A stretch of DNA of 64,000 nt, from the NCBI RefSeq assembly GCF_000495835.1, contig NZ_AWGC01000009.1, positions 91,838 to 155,837 of the forward strand. The letters run 5' to 3'. The notes under the pieces are model-generated. The model did not search any database, was not told the DNA's origin, and was given only the letters and a program-made list of their open reading frames with translations. A program made the position numbers and the translations under genes. Of this stretch, positions 17,151 to 25,953 are shown in pieces. This stretch comes from Asticcacaulis sp. AC402. GTDB taxonomy: Bacteria; Pseudomonadota; Alphaproteobacteria; Caulobacterales; Caulobacteraceae. Numbering within the stretch: position 1 is the stretch's first letter; each line of letters opens with the position of its first letter.

Positions 17151-18040
17151 TCAAACAGCGCTTCAGCGCGGCGACATATATCGGCTTCCCAGGTCAGTTT
17201 GGCGCGCCAGCCAGCGGGGATGGCATTGTACCCCCAATAGGCGCCTGCGATCTGGCCGGTTACGGCTGCGACCGTATCGGCATCATCACCCAAATTCGCG
17301 GCCAACAGCACAGCCTCCTCAAAGGTTTCGCTGTGCCAGAACGCCCAGAGTGCCGCTTCCAGAGTATCAACGACATAACCGGAAGACTTAATCTCGTCTC
17401 GTCGCTTTTCGATCCAGTCGGGTTGGGTGAAACGTGCAAAGTTCGCGTGCGAAAGACCCGAGATCTTTGAAACAATCTCAGCCTTGTCCGCACCATGCAT
17501 GGCGGCGCACAACATCCGGGAGAAGACATCGCAAGCCTCTAGACAAAGAGGTGATGCATGAGTCGTGCAGCTCTGTTCGCGCGCGCGTTTTGCCGCTTCG
17601 TCCGGCTGATCGTGCCAACGGATTGCTACAGGCGAAACCCTCATCAGCGACCCGTTACCCGAACTGCGTATGGCGGGGTCGCCAGCCCAAGGATTACCCG
17701 AGTCGAGGTAGTCCTGCAGTGCCATTCGTGTGGCGATGCCGATGTCGAAACAGGTGCCGTTTGACGCATTACGGCCGTCCAAATGCCATTGGCAAAACCG
17801 CTCCATCAGGTCTCTTGCGTCGAATTCGTCCGCAAACAACAGCGAATCGGCCAGGCAAAGGGCCATGGACGTGTCGTCGGTCCATTGACCCGGCGAGAGA
17901 TGAAAAGGTCCACCACCCACCATATCGGTGACCGGATCAAAACTGTCGCGCGTCCGAAACTCGACCGTGGTACCGACGGCGTCGCCAGCCGCCAGGCCGA
18001 CTAGGGCGCCGATCGCCTTATCTTTCAAGGTGTTGGTCAT
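17141..18040 (-). CDS. ADP-ribosylglycohydrolase family protein (DraG/ARH-like)
   Basis: A 299-residue hydrolase of the DraG/ADP-ribosylhydrolase family, which removes ADP-ribose from proteins or small molecules using two Mg ions. Metal-binding motifs are in place: GQWTDDTSMAL near residue 51 and LGDDADTVAAVTGQIAGAYW near residue 250. The N-terminus KAIGALVGLAAGDAVGTTVE is the standard opening. No signal peptide, so cytoplasmic. The substrate is unknown; no ADP-ribosyltransferase gene is visible nearby. It lies on the opposite strand between the amidase and PBP1A, which are usually neighbours in relatives, so it looks like an insertion into an older cluster. Confidence 0.9.
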   Translation of the reverse strand: MTNTLKDKAIGALVGLAAGDAVGTTVEFRTRDSFDPVTDMVGGGPFHLSPGQWTDDTSMALCLADSLLFADEFDARDLMERFCQWHLDGRNASNGTCFDIGIATRMALQDYLDSGNPWAGDPAIRSSGNGSLMRVSPVAIRWHDQPDEAAKRAREQSCTTHASPLCLEACDVFSRMLCAAMHGADKAEIVSKISGLSHANFARFTQPDWIEKRRDEIKSSGYVVDTLEAALWAFWHSETFEEAVLLAANLGDDADTVAAVTGQIAGAYWGYNAIPAGWRAKLTWEADICRRAEALFDKK

Positions 18041-18139
18041 GACGTTCGTCCCCTCTATCTCACGTTTGTGTTCTGCTTACCCCTAAATGGTGCCGAGCGG
18101 ACGAAATTTCATCGAAGTCCTTTGCCTTAGTGCACCACT

Positions 18140-20602
18140 TTGGTAAACGTGTTGGGTTACCCGCGCTTCGAGCGGCAGGGGGTGTGGTTCGGAGGTTGCT
18201 TGCTTAAGTCGTCTGAGCGTTGGTTTGAAATGGCAAGCGTTGCCCTGATGACGGTCGTGGCCATTGCCGGATTCGCGGTGACAATCTATGCCGCATGGCT
18301 GTTTCATGACATGCCCGACGGTTCCGAACTGGCCGACTTCCGGCCGGTCAATTCGGCGCGCGTCTTCGCCTGGGAAGGCACCCTGATTGGCGAATACGGC
18401 CAGGAACGCCGTGTCAACGTGCCCTACGACCGTATCCCCGAGCGCCTGCGCAATGCCTTCCTGGCCGCCGAGGACCGTTCTTTCTTCAGCCACAGCGGGG
18501 TCGATGTCAGCGGCGTGTCGCGTGCCATGCTTAAGAATGTCCTGAATTTCATCACCGGGCGCCGTTTCGAAGGCGGATCGACCATCACGCAGCAGGTCGC
18601 CAAGAACCTGCTGCTGGGAAATGAGCGCACTTTGGGCCGCAAGCTCAAGGAAGTCATCCTGGCGCGGCGGTTGGAAAGCTCGCTCAGCAAGGAGCAGATA
18701 CTCGAACTGTATATGAACGATATCTATCTCGGCTATCGTTCCTACGGCGTCGGTTCAGCGTCCTTTAACTACTTCGGCAAGCCAGCCGATCAATTGACCC
18801 TGGCTGAATCCGCCTATCTGGCGGCCCTGCCCAAGGGACCGGAAAATTACCGTCCGACTACCCACAAGGCCGCCGCGATTGCCCGGCGCAACTGGGTGAT
18901 CGGTGAAATGGTTCAGGCCGGCTTCGTCACCCGCGCTGAAGGCGATGCGGCCATGAAAGAAGATCTGATCGTTCAGGCCAAGCCCCAGCGCGCCCATTAT
19001 CACGACGCCGACTACTTCGTGTCGGAGGTGGAATTGCGGGCTCGAAAACTTTTCCCTACCGACCCTGCGGCTATCTACACCGAAGGCTACTACATCAAGA
19101 CGACCCTGGACCCGAAGTTGCAAACCTATGCTCGCCAGGCGCTGATGAATGGTCTGGAGACCTACGACCGGCGCCACGGCTGGCGCGGTGGCTGGGGCAA
19201 TGAGCGCGTTGCCTCCAACTGGCAGAAGATCGCCGCCGAAAAAGAAGCGCCCGCGGAACGCGCCAAGTGGGTGCAGGCCATTGTCACCTCTGCGGCCAAG
19301 GGCAGCGTGTCGGTAGAAACGGTCGATGGCGCCAAGGGCAGCCTTGTGGCCAGTGATGTAGGCTGGGCTTTTGCCGGCAAGGGCTTGAAGACGGGTGACC
19401 TGATTTTTGTCGAGCCTAACCCCCAGGGCAGCGGGTTCCGCCTGCGCCAGGTCCCCAATGTCAATGGCGCGCTGGTCGCTCTGGATCCCTATACTGGTCG
19501 CACCCTGGCTATGGTTGGCGGCTATTCCTTCTCGGTATCCAAGTTTAACCGGGCCACCCAGGCCAACCGCCAGCCTGGCTCCTCGATCAAACCATTCGTC
19601 TATGCGGTTGCCCTGGAGCGCGACTTCACACCGGCCTCGATCGTTGAGGATGGCCCCATCACCATGATGGGGGGCGACGGCAAGATGTGGACACCGCAAA
19701 ACTACGAACACGACTTCATGGGACCGCAACCGATTCGTCGCGGTATCGAATTGTCGCGCAACCTGATGACCGTGCGCCTTGCGCAAAAGGTCGGCATCAA
19801 GCCGATCACCCAGAAGATTGTCGAATATGGTGTTTCGCCCAAGGTTCCGGCGGAAATGTCGATGGTTCTGGGCGCCGGCGAGGTGACGCCGTTCAATCTG
19901 ACCGGCGCCTATTCGATCTTCGTCAATGGCGGCCGCAAGATCCGGCCGCACCTGATCGACCAGGTCCTGGATCGCGACGGCAAGGTTATATACAAGTCCG
20001 AGGACCGTGAATGCCCGGCGTGCAGCCAGCCATTTAACGGCTTGGAGAGCCCTCGGCTTCAGCCGGCAGGCCAGCAGGTGATGAACCCGATCACCGCCTA
20101 TCAGGTTAACAGCTTCATGCAGGGCGTGGTTGAACGCGGGACAGCGCGGTCTGCGGCGTCTCTAGGGATTCCCATGGGCGGCAAGACCGGCACGACCAAC
20201 GACTATCGCTCGGCCTGGTTTGTCGGATTTACTGCCGATATGGTCGTGGGTGTATTCGTCGGGTTCGACGACAACCGCACCCTGGGCGACAAGGAAACCG
20301 GCTCAGCGGCGGCCTTGCCGATCTGGGTCGACTTCATGCGCAACGCAAATGCGGGCAAACCAAAGAAGGATTTCCTCAAGCCGCGCGATGCTGTCTTTGT
20401 ATCGATTCGCGGCCGCGAAGAGGCGTTCAAGCCGGGCACTGAGCCGAAGTATCAGGCCGGCTCGGACGATGACGGCCCCCGGCCGTATCTCGACACCTGG
20501 ACCGACGGTGAATTGCAATCGGCTCCGGCGGAAGCACCTGTCATTCAGCAGCCGCCGGCGCCGAAGAAAAAGACGCTGGAAGACGCGAGCCAGCTGTATT
20601 GA
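18140..20602 (+). CDS. mrcA: Penicillin-binding protein 1A (class A PBP)
   Basis: A bifunctional peptidoglycan synthase of the inner membrane. A membrane anchor is at residues 34-56. The GT51 glycosyltransferase domain has Glu111 in LAAEDRSFFSHSGVD and FEGGSTITQQVAKNLLLG. An OB-like insert follows. The transpeptidase has the serine in QPGSSIKPF near residue 481, SRNLMT as the SxN motif, and GGKTGTTND near 681. The C-terminus is Pro/Lys-rich. The frame opens with a TTG at 18140; a GTG at 18182 after a GGCAGGG is another possible start, so the first residues are uncertain. Length of about 820 is normal. The cluster amidase-PBP1A-prfB is conserved in Caulobacterales. Confidence 0.93.
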   Translation: MVNVLGYPRFERQGVWFGGCLLKSSERWFEMASVALMTVVAIAGFAVTIYAAWLFHDMPDGSELADFRPVNSARVFAWEGTLIGEYGQERRVNVPYDRIPERLRNAFLAAEDRSFFSHSGVDVSGVSRAMLKNVLNFITGRRFEGGSTITQQVAKNLLLGNERTLGRKLKEVILARRLESSLSKEQILELYMNDIYLGYRSYGVGSASFNYFGKPADQLTLAESAYLAALPKGPENYRPTTHKAAAIARRNWVIGEMVQAGFVTRAEGDAAMKEDLIVQAKPQRAHYHDADYFVSEVELRARKLFPTDPAAIYTEGYYIKTTLDPKLQTYARQALMNGLETYDRRHGWRGGWGNERVASNWQKIAAEKEAPAERAKWVQAIVTSAAKGSVSVETVDGAKGSLVASDVGWAFAGKGLKTGDLIFVEPNPQGSGFRLRQVPNVNGALVALDPYTGRTLAMVGGYSFSVSKFNRATQANRQPGSSIKPFVYAVALERDFTPASIVEDGPITMMGGDGKMWTPQNYEHDFMGPQPIRRGIELSRNLMTVRLAQKVGIKPITQKIVEYGVSPKVPAEMSMVLGAGEVTPFNLTGAYSIFVNGGRKIRPHLIDQVLDRDGKVIYKSEDRECPACSQPFNGLESPRLQPAGQQVMNPITAYQVNSFMQGVVERGTARSAASLGIPMGGKTGTTNDYRSAWFVGFTADMVVGVFVGFDDNRTLGDKETGSAAALPIWVDFMRNANAGKPKKDFLKPRDAVFVSIRGREEAFKPGTEPKYQAGSDDDGPRPYLDTWTDGELQSAPAEAPVIQQPPAPKKKTLEDASQLY

Positions 20603-20623
20603 TCGCTGAAAAGGCGGGGCGTG

Positions 20624-20971
20624 TCACTTCCGGCCTGGAAACTCAACGGGTTTGCCGCCAGGGCCCCAATAGAAAGAATCTCGCAACTGCTGCTCACGTT
20701 CATCCGTACGCGTGATGAGGCAGTCGCGGGTATCCGCCCAGCCAACTTCGCAGTCGGCGTCACGAAACGCTATCCATGCGCGTTGCGCCTTGCGCAGGGC
20801 AGCCTGATCTTCCGGCGACAATTGACGAATGAGCGCCTGATAGGTGGCATTTAGGGTTTCGTTCGAGTGCGCCAGTTCGGCGTCCCGGGTATCCCAAAGC
20901 GCCCTCTGAGCCGTTGCGGTTAGTGGCGCGACGATGCAGGCGAGTATGATAAAGAGCTTGACTGGACGCAT
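20624..20971 (-). CDS. LprI-like (DUF1311) small exported protein
   Basis: A 115-residue protein with a signal peptide (MRPVKLFIILACIVAPLTAT, then AQ). The mature part fits the LprI/DUF1311 family: LNATYQALIRQLSPEDQAAL, KAQRAWIAFRDADC, a second Cys in TRDCLITRTDEREQQL. The founding member was reported to inhibit lysozyme; most others have no known role. The ATG at 20971 has a strong GGAGGA ribosome binding site and is chosen over the frame start at 21031. It is convergent with PBP1A, 21 bp from its stop, and divergent from prfB. Confidence 0.8.
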   Translation of the reverse strand: MRPVKLFIILACIVAPLTATAQRALWDTRDAELAHSNETLNATYQALIRQLSPEDQAALRKAQRAWIAFRDADCEVGWADTRDCLITRTDEREQQLRDSFYWGPGGKPVEFPGRK

Positions 20972-21155
20972 AACAGTCCTCCGGATGGCCGTCAGGCGCG
21001 GTCGACTGTAAATTGCAAGACCCGGCCGCATTTACAATCGAAATTCCCTGTGAGGCGTCAATTCCTCCGGCTCATTAAACCTCGTGCTTGCCATGTCGGC
21101 CCGGCAGGGATAAACCCGCACCTCCGGGAATTACGCCAGGACATTAGGAAGCACC

Positions 21156-22278
21156 ATGCGTTTGGATATCGAGACCTCCGCGTCCGAAATCGAGCAGTCC
21201 ATCGGACTGCTCAGGAGGCGTCTTTGACTGGGAAGTCGCACTGCGTCGTCTCGACGAACTGAATGCCCGGGTCGAAGACCCGACCCTGTGGGACAAGCCC
21301 GAGGAAGCCCAGAAGATCAACCGGGAACGCTCCAAACTGAGCGCCTCGATCGAGGCCGTCCGCACACTCGAAAAAGACCTCAAGGACGCCATCGAATTCG
21401 CAGAACTGGGCGATATGGAAGGCGACGAGAGCCTTATTGAAGAGTCACGCGCCATGCTGAAGGGGCTGAAAGCCCATGCCGGCCGCGCCGAACTGGAAGC
21501 CCTGTTGTCGGGTGAAGCCGATGGCAACGACGCCTATGTCGAAATCAATTCCGGCGCGGGCGGCACCGAGTCCTGCGACTGGGCCGGCATCCTGATGCGC
21601 ATGTACACCCGCTGGGCTACGGCTCACGGCATGACCGTCGAGGTCGAGGAAGAGACGTCGGGCGAACAGGCCGGTATCAAGTCGACCACTCTGATGATCA
21701 AGGGCGAAAACGCCTATGGCTGGCTGAAGACAGAGGCCGGTGTCCACCGGCTGGTACGTATCTCCCCGTTCGATTCCAGCGCCCGCCGCCACACCTCGTT
21801 TGCGTCGGTCTGGGTCTATCCGGTGGTCGACGATACCATCGTTATCGATATCAACCCGGCCGATGTCCGCACCGACACCTATCGCGCTTCGGGCGCTGGT
21901 GGTCAGCACATCAACAAGACCGACTCGGCCGTCCGGCTGACGCATATCCCGACCGGTATTGCGGTTGCCTGTCAGGCCGGCCGCTCCCAGCACGCCAACC
22001 GCGACGAAGCATGGAAGATGTTGCGGGCGCGGCTGTATGAGCAGGAACTGCAAAAGCGCGAGGCCGCCCAGCAGGCGCTGGAAGACCAGAAGACCGACAT
22101 CGGCTGGGGACACCAGATCCGGTCGTATGTCCTGCAGCCCTACCAGATGGTCAAGGATCTGCGCACCAATGTCGAAACTTCCGACAGCCAGGGCGTGCTG
22201 GACGGTGATCTCGACGCCTTCATGGGCGCTTCTCTGGCCCAGCGCGTTGGCGTGACCCGCGGCAACGCCGACGCCTGA
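21156..22278 (+). CDS. prfB: Peptide chain release factor 2, with programmed +1 frameshift
   Basis: RF2 recognises UGA and UAA and triggers peptide release on the ribosome. Translation starts at the ATG at 21156 (AGGA site upstream), reads 23 codons to an in-frame TGA at 21225, and must slip +1 to continue in the frame that ends at 22278, giving about 373 residues. The junction reads ...RRRL then [17 protein letters not shown], as in other RF2 proteins. The codon-recognition SPF motif is in [13 protein letters not shown] and the catalytic GGQ in [15 protein letters not shown]. An annotation that begins at the later ATG at 21415 would lose the first domain. It follows PBP1A in the conserved cluster order. 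Confidence 0.97.
21213..21228 (+). promoter_or_regulatory. RF2 autoregulatory +1 frameshift signal
   Basis: AGGAGG at 21213-21218 acts as an internal Shine-Dalgarno, three bases before CTT at 21222 and the TGA C stop context at 21225-21228. This is the classic RF2 signal: when RF2 is scarce the ribosome slips from CTT onto TTT and continues, when it is plentiful the ribosome ends at TGA. Confidence 0.95.
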
Positions 22279-22643
22279 TATTGGGCTGTTTCTCCCTTTT
22301 CATGGATCGATCATAGCGACGGGCCCGGCCCATGGCTCGCGGACCCGTATTCGGACCACGAATGAACACGGATTTCCAGTTTGACCGGACGCGACCGCGC
22401 AGCGACAGATGGCAGATTTTTTGAAACCGCGAATGAACGCCAATAGACCCGAAAAGGGATCGCCAAAGGCGTACATGCATACTGTCAGTTGTCGTCACCG
22501 TCGGAGTTGGCTAAGAGCATTCGCGCTTATTGGCGTTCATTCGCGGTTTCAAACCTGTGTAGATCCCGCTGCACGGAAGTTTGAGGGGGACAGGAAATCC
22601 GCGTCTATCCGTGTTTATCCTCGGTTCAAGACTTTTCCAGTCT
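22279..22643. repeat. Gene-free gap with two nested inverted repeats
   Basis: The inner pair is a perfect 23-bp inverted repeat: 22423-22445 (GAAACCGCGAATGAACGCCA and on) and 22528-22550. The outer pair, ACCACGAATGAACACGGATT near 22356 and TCCGTGTTTATCCTCGGTTC ending near 22627, is imperfect. The same words recur at 63180-63306 and, degenerate, at 11949-12291. No credible gene in the 365 bp. It separates the convergent prfB and YihY genes. Confidence 0.85.
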
Positions 22644-23657
22644 TTACAGGTCTGGTTTAGCCGGCTGCGGCTCGGCCTTTGCGATATTGACGACCTCGGC
22701 ATTGTCAGCGGCGTTGGCGTTGTCGGTCGCCGTGATGTGGGCGGGGGCCTTGCGGCGGCCTTTCTTAAGGATGATCTGCGCTCCCATGTAGCGCGAGTAA
22801 ACCTGGGTGAACTCGGCGCCCAGGAAGAAAATCTGCGTTGAATAATAGATCCACACCAGTACGACGATCAGAGATCCGGCGGCGCCGTAGGTGCTGGTGA
22901 AGGCGCTGTGGGCCAGGTAGGTACCGATCAGAAGCTTGCCAAAGGAAAAGAGCAGGGCGGTTATGGCGGCGCCGATCCAGGTGTCGCGCCATTCGATGTG
23001 GACGTCCGGAAGGACCTTGAACACCATGGCGAAGACCAGGGTTATGATGACGAACGACACCAGGGTGTGCAGGAAATGGACGGCAAAACTGAGCGGGATC
23101 AGATTCCCGAAAGCTGACGTCACCGCCGGCAGTACCGCCGAAATGACAAGGCCGATCAACAGGATGACACCGCCGCCGGCGATCATTACGAAACTGAGTA
23201 GCCGCTTTTGGATAAACCAGGTCCAGTGGGCGCTTTCGCGCTCCTCGATGTTCCAGATGGCGTTGAGCGCATCCTGAAGCTGGGCAAAAAAACTGGTTGC
23301 CGAGGCCACGAGGGTTACGATTCCAATGATGGAGGCAATGATATTGGCCTTGGGGTTGCTGGTATTGGCCAGGATGGATTGAACAGCGACCGCGCCAGCA
23401 TCGCCGATCTGTTTGCGAATCTCTTCGAAAAGATAGCCTTCGACAGCTTCGCGCCCGAATGCCATGCCGGCGAAGGCGACCACGATCAGCAGCAACGGCC
23501 CCATGGACAGCATGGCATAGAAGGCCAGCGCTGCGCCCAGGCGCGGCACCTTGTCGTCGTTCCATTCGCGCCCGGTTTCCTTCAGGATGAACCAGAAGGC
23601 TTGAAGCGTCAGGGGCGGGCGCGTCTTGGCTTTACGGGCGCGGGGCTTGGGGGGCAT
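22644..23657 (-). CDS. YihY/BrkB family inner-membrane protein
   Basis: An integral membrane protein of the YihY (formerly BrkB/"RNase BN") family, of unknown transport role. Motifs: DDKVPRLGAALAFYAMLSMG at about residues 31-50, then roughly six membrane segments, including LLLIVVAFAGMAF, IIGIVTLVASATSFF and GSLIVVLVWIYYSTQIFFLG, and the family's GAEFTQVY. The ATG at 23657 gives 337 residues, normal for the family; a longer frame to 23834 has an unlikely N-terminus, and no start has a clear ribosome binding site. The C-terminal tail is soluble and Ala-rich. Confidence 0.85.
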   Translation of the reverse strand: MPPKPRARKAKTRPPLTLQAFWFILKETGREWNDDKVPRLGAALAFYAMLSMGPLLLIVVAFAGMAFGREAVEGYLFEEIRKQIGDAGAVAVQSILANTSNPKANIIASIIGIVTLVASATSFFAQLQDALNAIWNIEERESAHWTWFIQKRLLSFVMIAGGGVILLIGLVISAVLPAVTSAFGNLIPLSFAVHFLHTLVSFVIITLVFAMVFKVLPDVHIEWRDTWIGAAITALLFSFGKLLIGTYLAHSAFTSTYGAAGSLIVVLVWIYYSTQIFFLGAEFTQVYSRYMGAQIILKKGRRKAPAHITATDNANAADNAEVVNIAKAEPQPAKPDL

Positions 23658-24048
23658 GGGAGGATTCGCAGGCGATGAAGCGCAACGGGTAGCATGGTCC
23701 GGGCATACTTCTGAACATGAATCGCCCGACGGTAACGATGCCATCGGCCGGTCGCGTTGGTGGCAGACCCTGGCCCTGGCCCGGCGCAAGGACCGCATGG
23801 CGGTGGCTGGAGTGACGACCCGGAACTGGGGCACCGATGATCCCGATCATCCTGGCGGTTCGTGCGATATCAATTTTCTGATTGGCAAGGGCACGGTCGA
23901 CGGCAAAACTGGCAAGGTTGCGGCCGGCGGCGTTCCCCTGGCCGACTGGACTGATGACAAGGTGCCGGCGCGCTGCTTCTCAGACGAAAAAAGCCGGGAA
24001 CCTCAAAAGGTTTCCCGGCTTCCTTCACAGATTGTGTCAGGTGAGGTT
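23658..24048. other. Gap of about 390 bp between YihY and bactofilin, no recognised gene
   Basis: The plus frame is open through this gap (part of a 371-codon frame that also crosses bactofilin antisense) and encodes a stretch including VAGVTTRNWGTDDPDHPGGS, but it has no good start and no family I recognise. The leftward frames have stops or no start signal. The bactofilin terminator lies at 23986-24021. It may be a decayed gene or plain spacer. Confidence 0.4.
23986..24021 (-). terminator. Rho-independent terminator of the M23-bactofilin operon
   Basis: Read leftwards, AAGCCGGGAAA and TTCCCGGCTT pair around a CCTTTTGAGG loop and are followed by TTTTTTCG. Position and strand fit the end of the bactofilin transcript (stop at 24049). 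Confidence 0.85.
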
Positions 24049-24597
24049 TTACTTCAGGTCACCCAGGGCGCTGATGTCGTAGGTGCCCAGCGACGGCGAA
24101 CCGTAGTCGCTGGTCGAAGCGGCAGGCGAACTGACCAACGGGGTCGTGCCGGCCGCAGGCGCCTCGACGCGGCGCGATTGCAGGCAACGGCCCTGGAAGT
24201 AGGCGCCCACGTCTATGGCAAGAGCCTCATGGGTAATGTCCCCTTCGACATAGGCCGTGGCTTGCAGCTTGATCTGCTTGCCGGTGATCGAACCGACGAT
24301 GCGACCGCGGACTTCGATGGTGTCGGCCTCGACCTTGCCTTCGATGCTGCCGGACTCCCCGACGATAAGGTGGCCGCACTTTACGTCGCCGCGGACGGTT
24401 CCGTCGAGGTGCAGGTCGCCGGAGCCGGTGATGTTACCGTCGATGACCAGACCGGAGCCAAGTCCGGACAGTTTGGCGGCGGCGCGAGGCTGGGTTGCCT
24501 GGCTGCGGTTGAAGTTGACCTGAGGCGTCTCGGGGGTCGGCGCCGGGGCCTGCGGCTTGGCAGCCGGCGGGGCCGGCTTGTTAGTTTTGCTGAACAT
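24049..24597 (-). CDS. bacA: Bactofilin
   Basis: A cytoskeletal protein that self-assembles into nucleotide-free filaments on the inner membrane. The N-terminal 50 residues are disordered and Pro/Ala-rich (KPAPPAAKPQAPAPTPETPQ). The core, about residues 50-150, is the DUF583 right-handed beta helix: VIDGNITGSGDLHLDGTVRG, LIVGESGSIEGKVEADTIEV, GRIVGSITGKQIKL. 182 residues, normal. Its start overlaps the M23 peptidase stop by 17 bp, so translation is probably coupled. In stalked Caulobacterales BacA directs local peptidoglycan synthesis at the stalk, and the coupled peptidase fits that role. Confidence 0.95.
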   Translation of the reverse strand: MFSKTNKPAPPAAKPQAPAPTPETPQVNFNRSQATQPRAAAKLSGLGSGLVIDGNITGSGDLHLDGTVRGDVKCGHLIVGESGSIEGKVEADTIEVRGRIVGSITGKQIKLQATAYVEGDITHEALAIDVGAYFQGRCLQSRRVEAPAAGTTPLVSSPAASTSDYGSPSLGTYDISALGDLK

Positions 24598-25717
24598 AAT
24601 CTCCTGCCTTCAAAAAGCGTGCGGGGTTTTGCGGGCGACCGTTCAGCCACACTTCATAATGAAGGTGGACGCCGGTCGAACGTCCTGTCGAGCCCATCGA
24701 ACCAACGCGTTGGTCGACGGCCACCTTTTGACCCGTCTTGACGGTAAAGGCAGCCAAGTGAGCGTAGCGGGTCTTGAATCCGTTGCCGTGGTCAATCTCG
24801 ACGCACTTGCCGTAGCCGTTACGTACGCCAACAAAAGAGATAACTCCCGGGGCGGTGGAATAGATCGGCGTCAGGTAGGCGCCGGAAAAGTCCTGACCAC
24901 TGTGGAAGCGTGGCGCATGGTTGAACGGGTCGAAGCGAACGCCGAAACCGGAGGTTTCCCGAGTGCCCAGGGTCGGCCGGCCAAACGGCAGGCGTTCAGC
25001 ATTGGTTTGCAGGCCACGCATATCCGAGAGATCGTTTGCCGCTCTGGAAACGCGTCGGGCGAAGTCTTCGTCAACATTGAGCACGGCGGCCAGGGTTTTT
25101 GCGTCTTTACCGGCCAATGGGCCGCCCTGTGCACCTGCGAACAAGGTCGGGTTCAAGCCGGCGAGACGATAGGCGAGACGCAGGCGCTCGGCGCGCGTCT
25201 TGGCGAAGGTTTCAGCCTGGCTGACCATCCGTTCCTGCTCGGCACGGATCGCGTAAATGCGCTCCACAGGCGGCAGAGAATCGTCGACGGGCGCGGGACT
25301 TAGCGCCACGGCGGCACCGGGCACACCCTTGAAGTCCTTGAGCAGGCTGACCAGTCCGGCGTGACGGTTTTCGACGGTCGTCGCCAGGTCTTCCAGCGAG
25401 CCCGAGTTGGCGGTTGCCTGGTTGGTCGCCATGTCAAGACGGGCCTGGCGGTCGGCGATCCAGCGTTCCGACTGGCGCTTCATCATCAACATCTGGCTTT
25501 CGGCGCCACTGCCGTTGGCAGCAGCGAAGAACAGGCTGATGCCGGTTGAGATAGCCAGCCAGGTCACCAGGGCCGACGCGACAAAGATCATGAAAAACTG
25601 TTTGCCAGGACTTAGGACATAGCCCCTGGTCTCTCCGCCGGTGCGGATAAAGAGATGGCGTTCCGGCAGGATGGATTCCATCCAGTCGCCTAAGCCTTCA
25701 GAGCCGTTTTCACTCAT
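24581..25717 (-). CDS. M23 (LytM) peptidoglycan endopeptidase coupled to bactofilin
   Basis: A membrane-anchored metallopeptidase. The ATG at 25717 (MSENGSEG...) is chosen over a GTG at 25729. One membrane segment lies at about residues 42-65 (FMIFVASALVTWLAISTGI). A coiled-coil-like region follows (SQMLMMKRQSERWIADRQAR). The LytM domain near the C-terminus has intact zinc ligands: HSGQDFSG (His and Asp) and HLHYEV. An intact site suggests a real hydrolase rather than a LytM activator. The gene precedes and overlaps bactofilin, the arrangement seen for bactofilin-associated M23 enzymes in stalked bacteria. Confidence 0.9.
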   Translation of the reverse strand: MSENGSEGLGDWMESILPERHLFIRTGGETRGYVLSPGKQFFMIFVASALVTWLAISTGISLFFAAANGSGAESQMLMMKRQSERWIADRQARLDMATNQATANSGSLEDLATTVENRHAGLVSLLKDFKGVPGAAVALSPAPVDDSLPPVERIYAIRAEQERMVSQAETFAKTRAERLRLAYRLAGLNPTLFAGAQGGPLAGKDAKTLAAVLNVDEDFARRVSRAANDLSDMRGLQTNAERLPFGRPTLGTRETSGFGVRFDPFNHAPRFHSGQDFSGAYLTPIYSTAPGVISFVGVRNGYGKCVEIDHGNGFKTRYAHLAAFTVKTGQKVAVDQRVGSMGSTGRSTGVHLHYEVWLNGRPQNPARFLKAGDYVQQN

Positions 25718-25953
25718 AACTGCCGCCACCTAAACCGTTTATTAATTATGCCTTGGTGATTCGCAGGGCGCAAGGTTTAACTCGCTTGGCAGTCAAGCCA
25801 TGCGTCAGGAAAATCATTAAGCTCATCAAAAACAGGAGGTTGATCATAGCGGTTCTTGCTTTCCGTCCCAATTTGAATGTCGTCTTGTTCGACCTTCAAA
25901 ATCGATGCCGCCGCCCAGTCCCGTTACTCACATAAGGAAAGCATAAGGGTAAT

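Noticed and set aside
18755..19951. 398-codon minus frame
   Set aside because: Antisense to PBP1A, which has every catalytic motif.
21415..22278. prfB starting at the internal ATG at 21415
   Set aside because: The upstream part is joined by a clear CTT-TGA-C frameshift site and encodes the normal RF2 N-terminus.
23626..24741. 371-codon plus-strand frame across the bactofilin gene
   Set aside because: Its right half is the reverse of bactofilin and the M23 peptidase. No start signal; only the 23658-23985 part is left as an open question.
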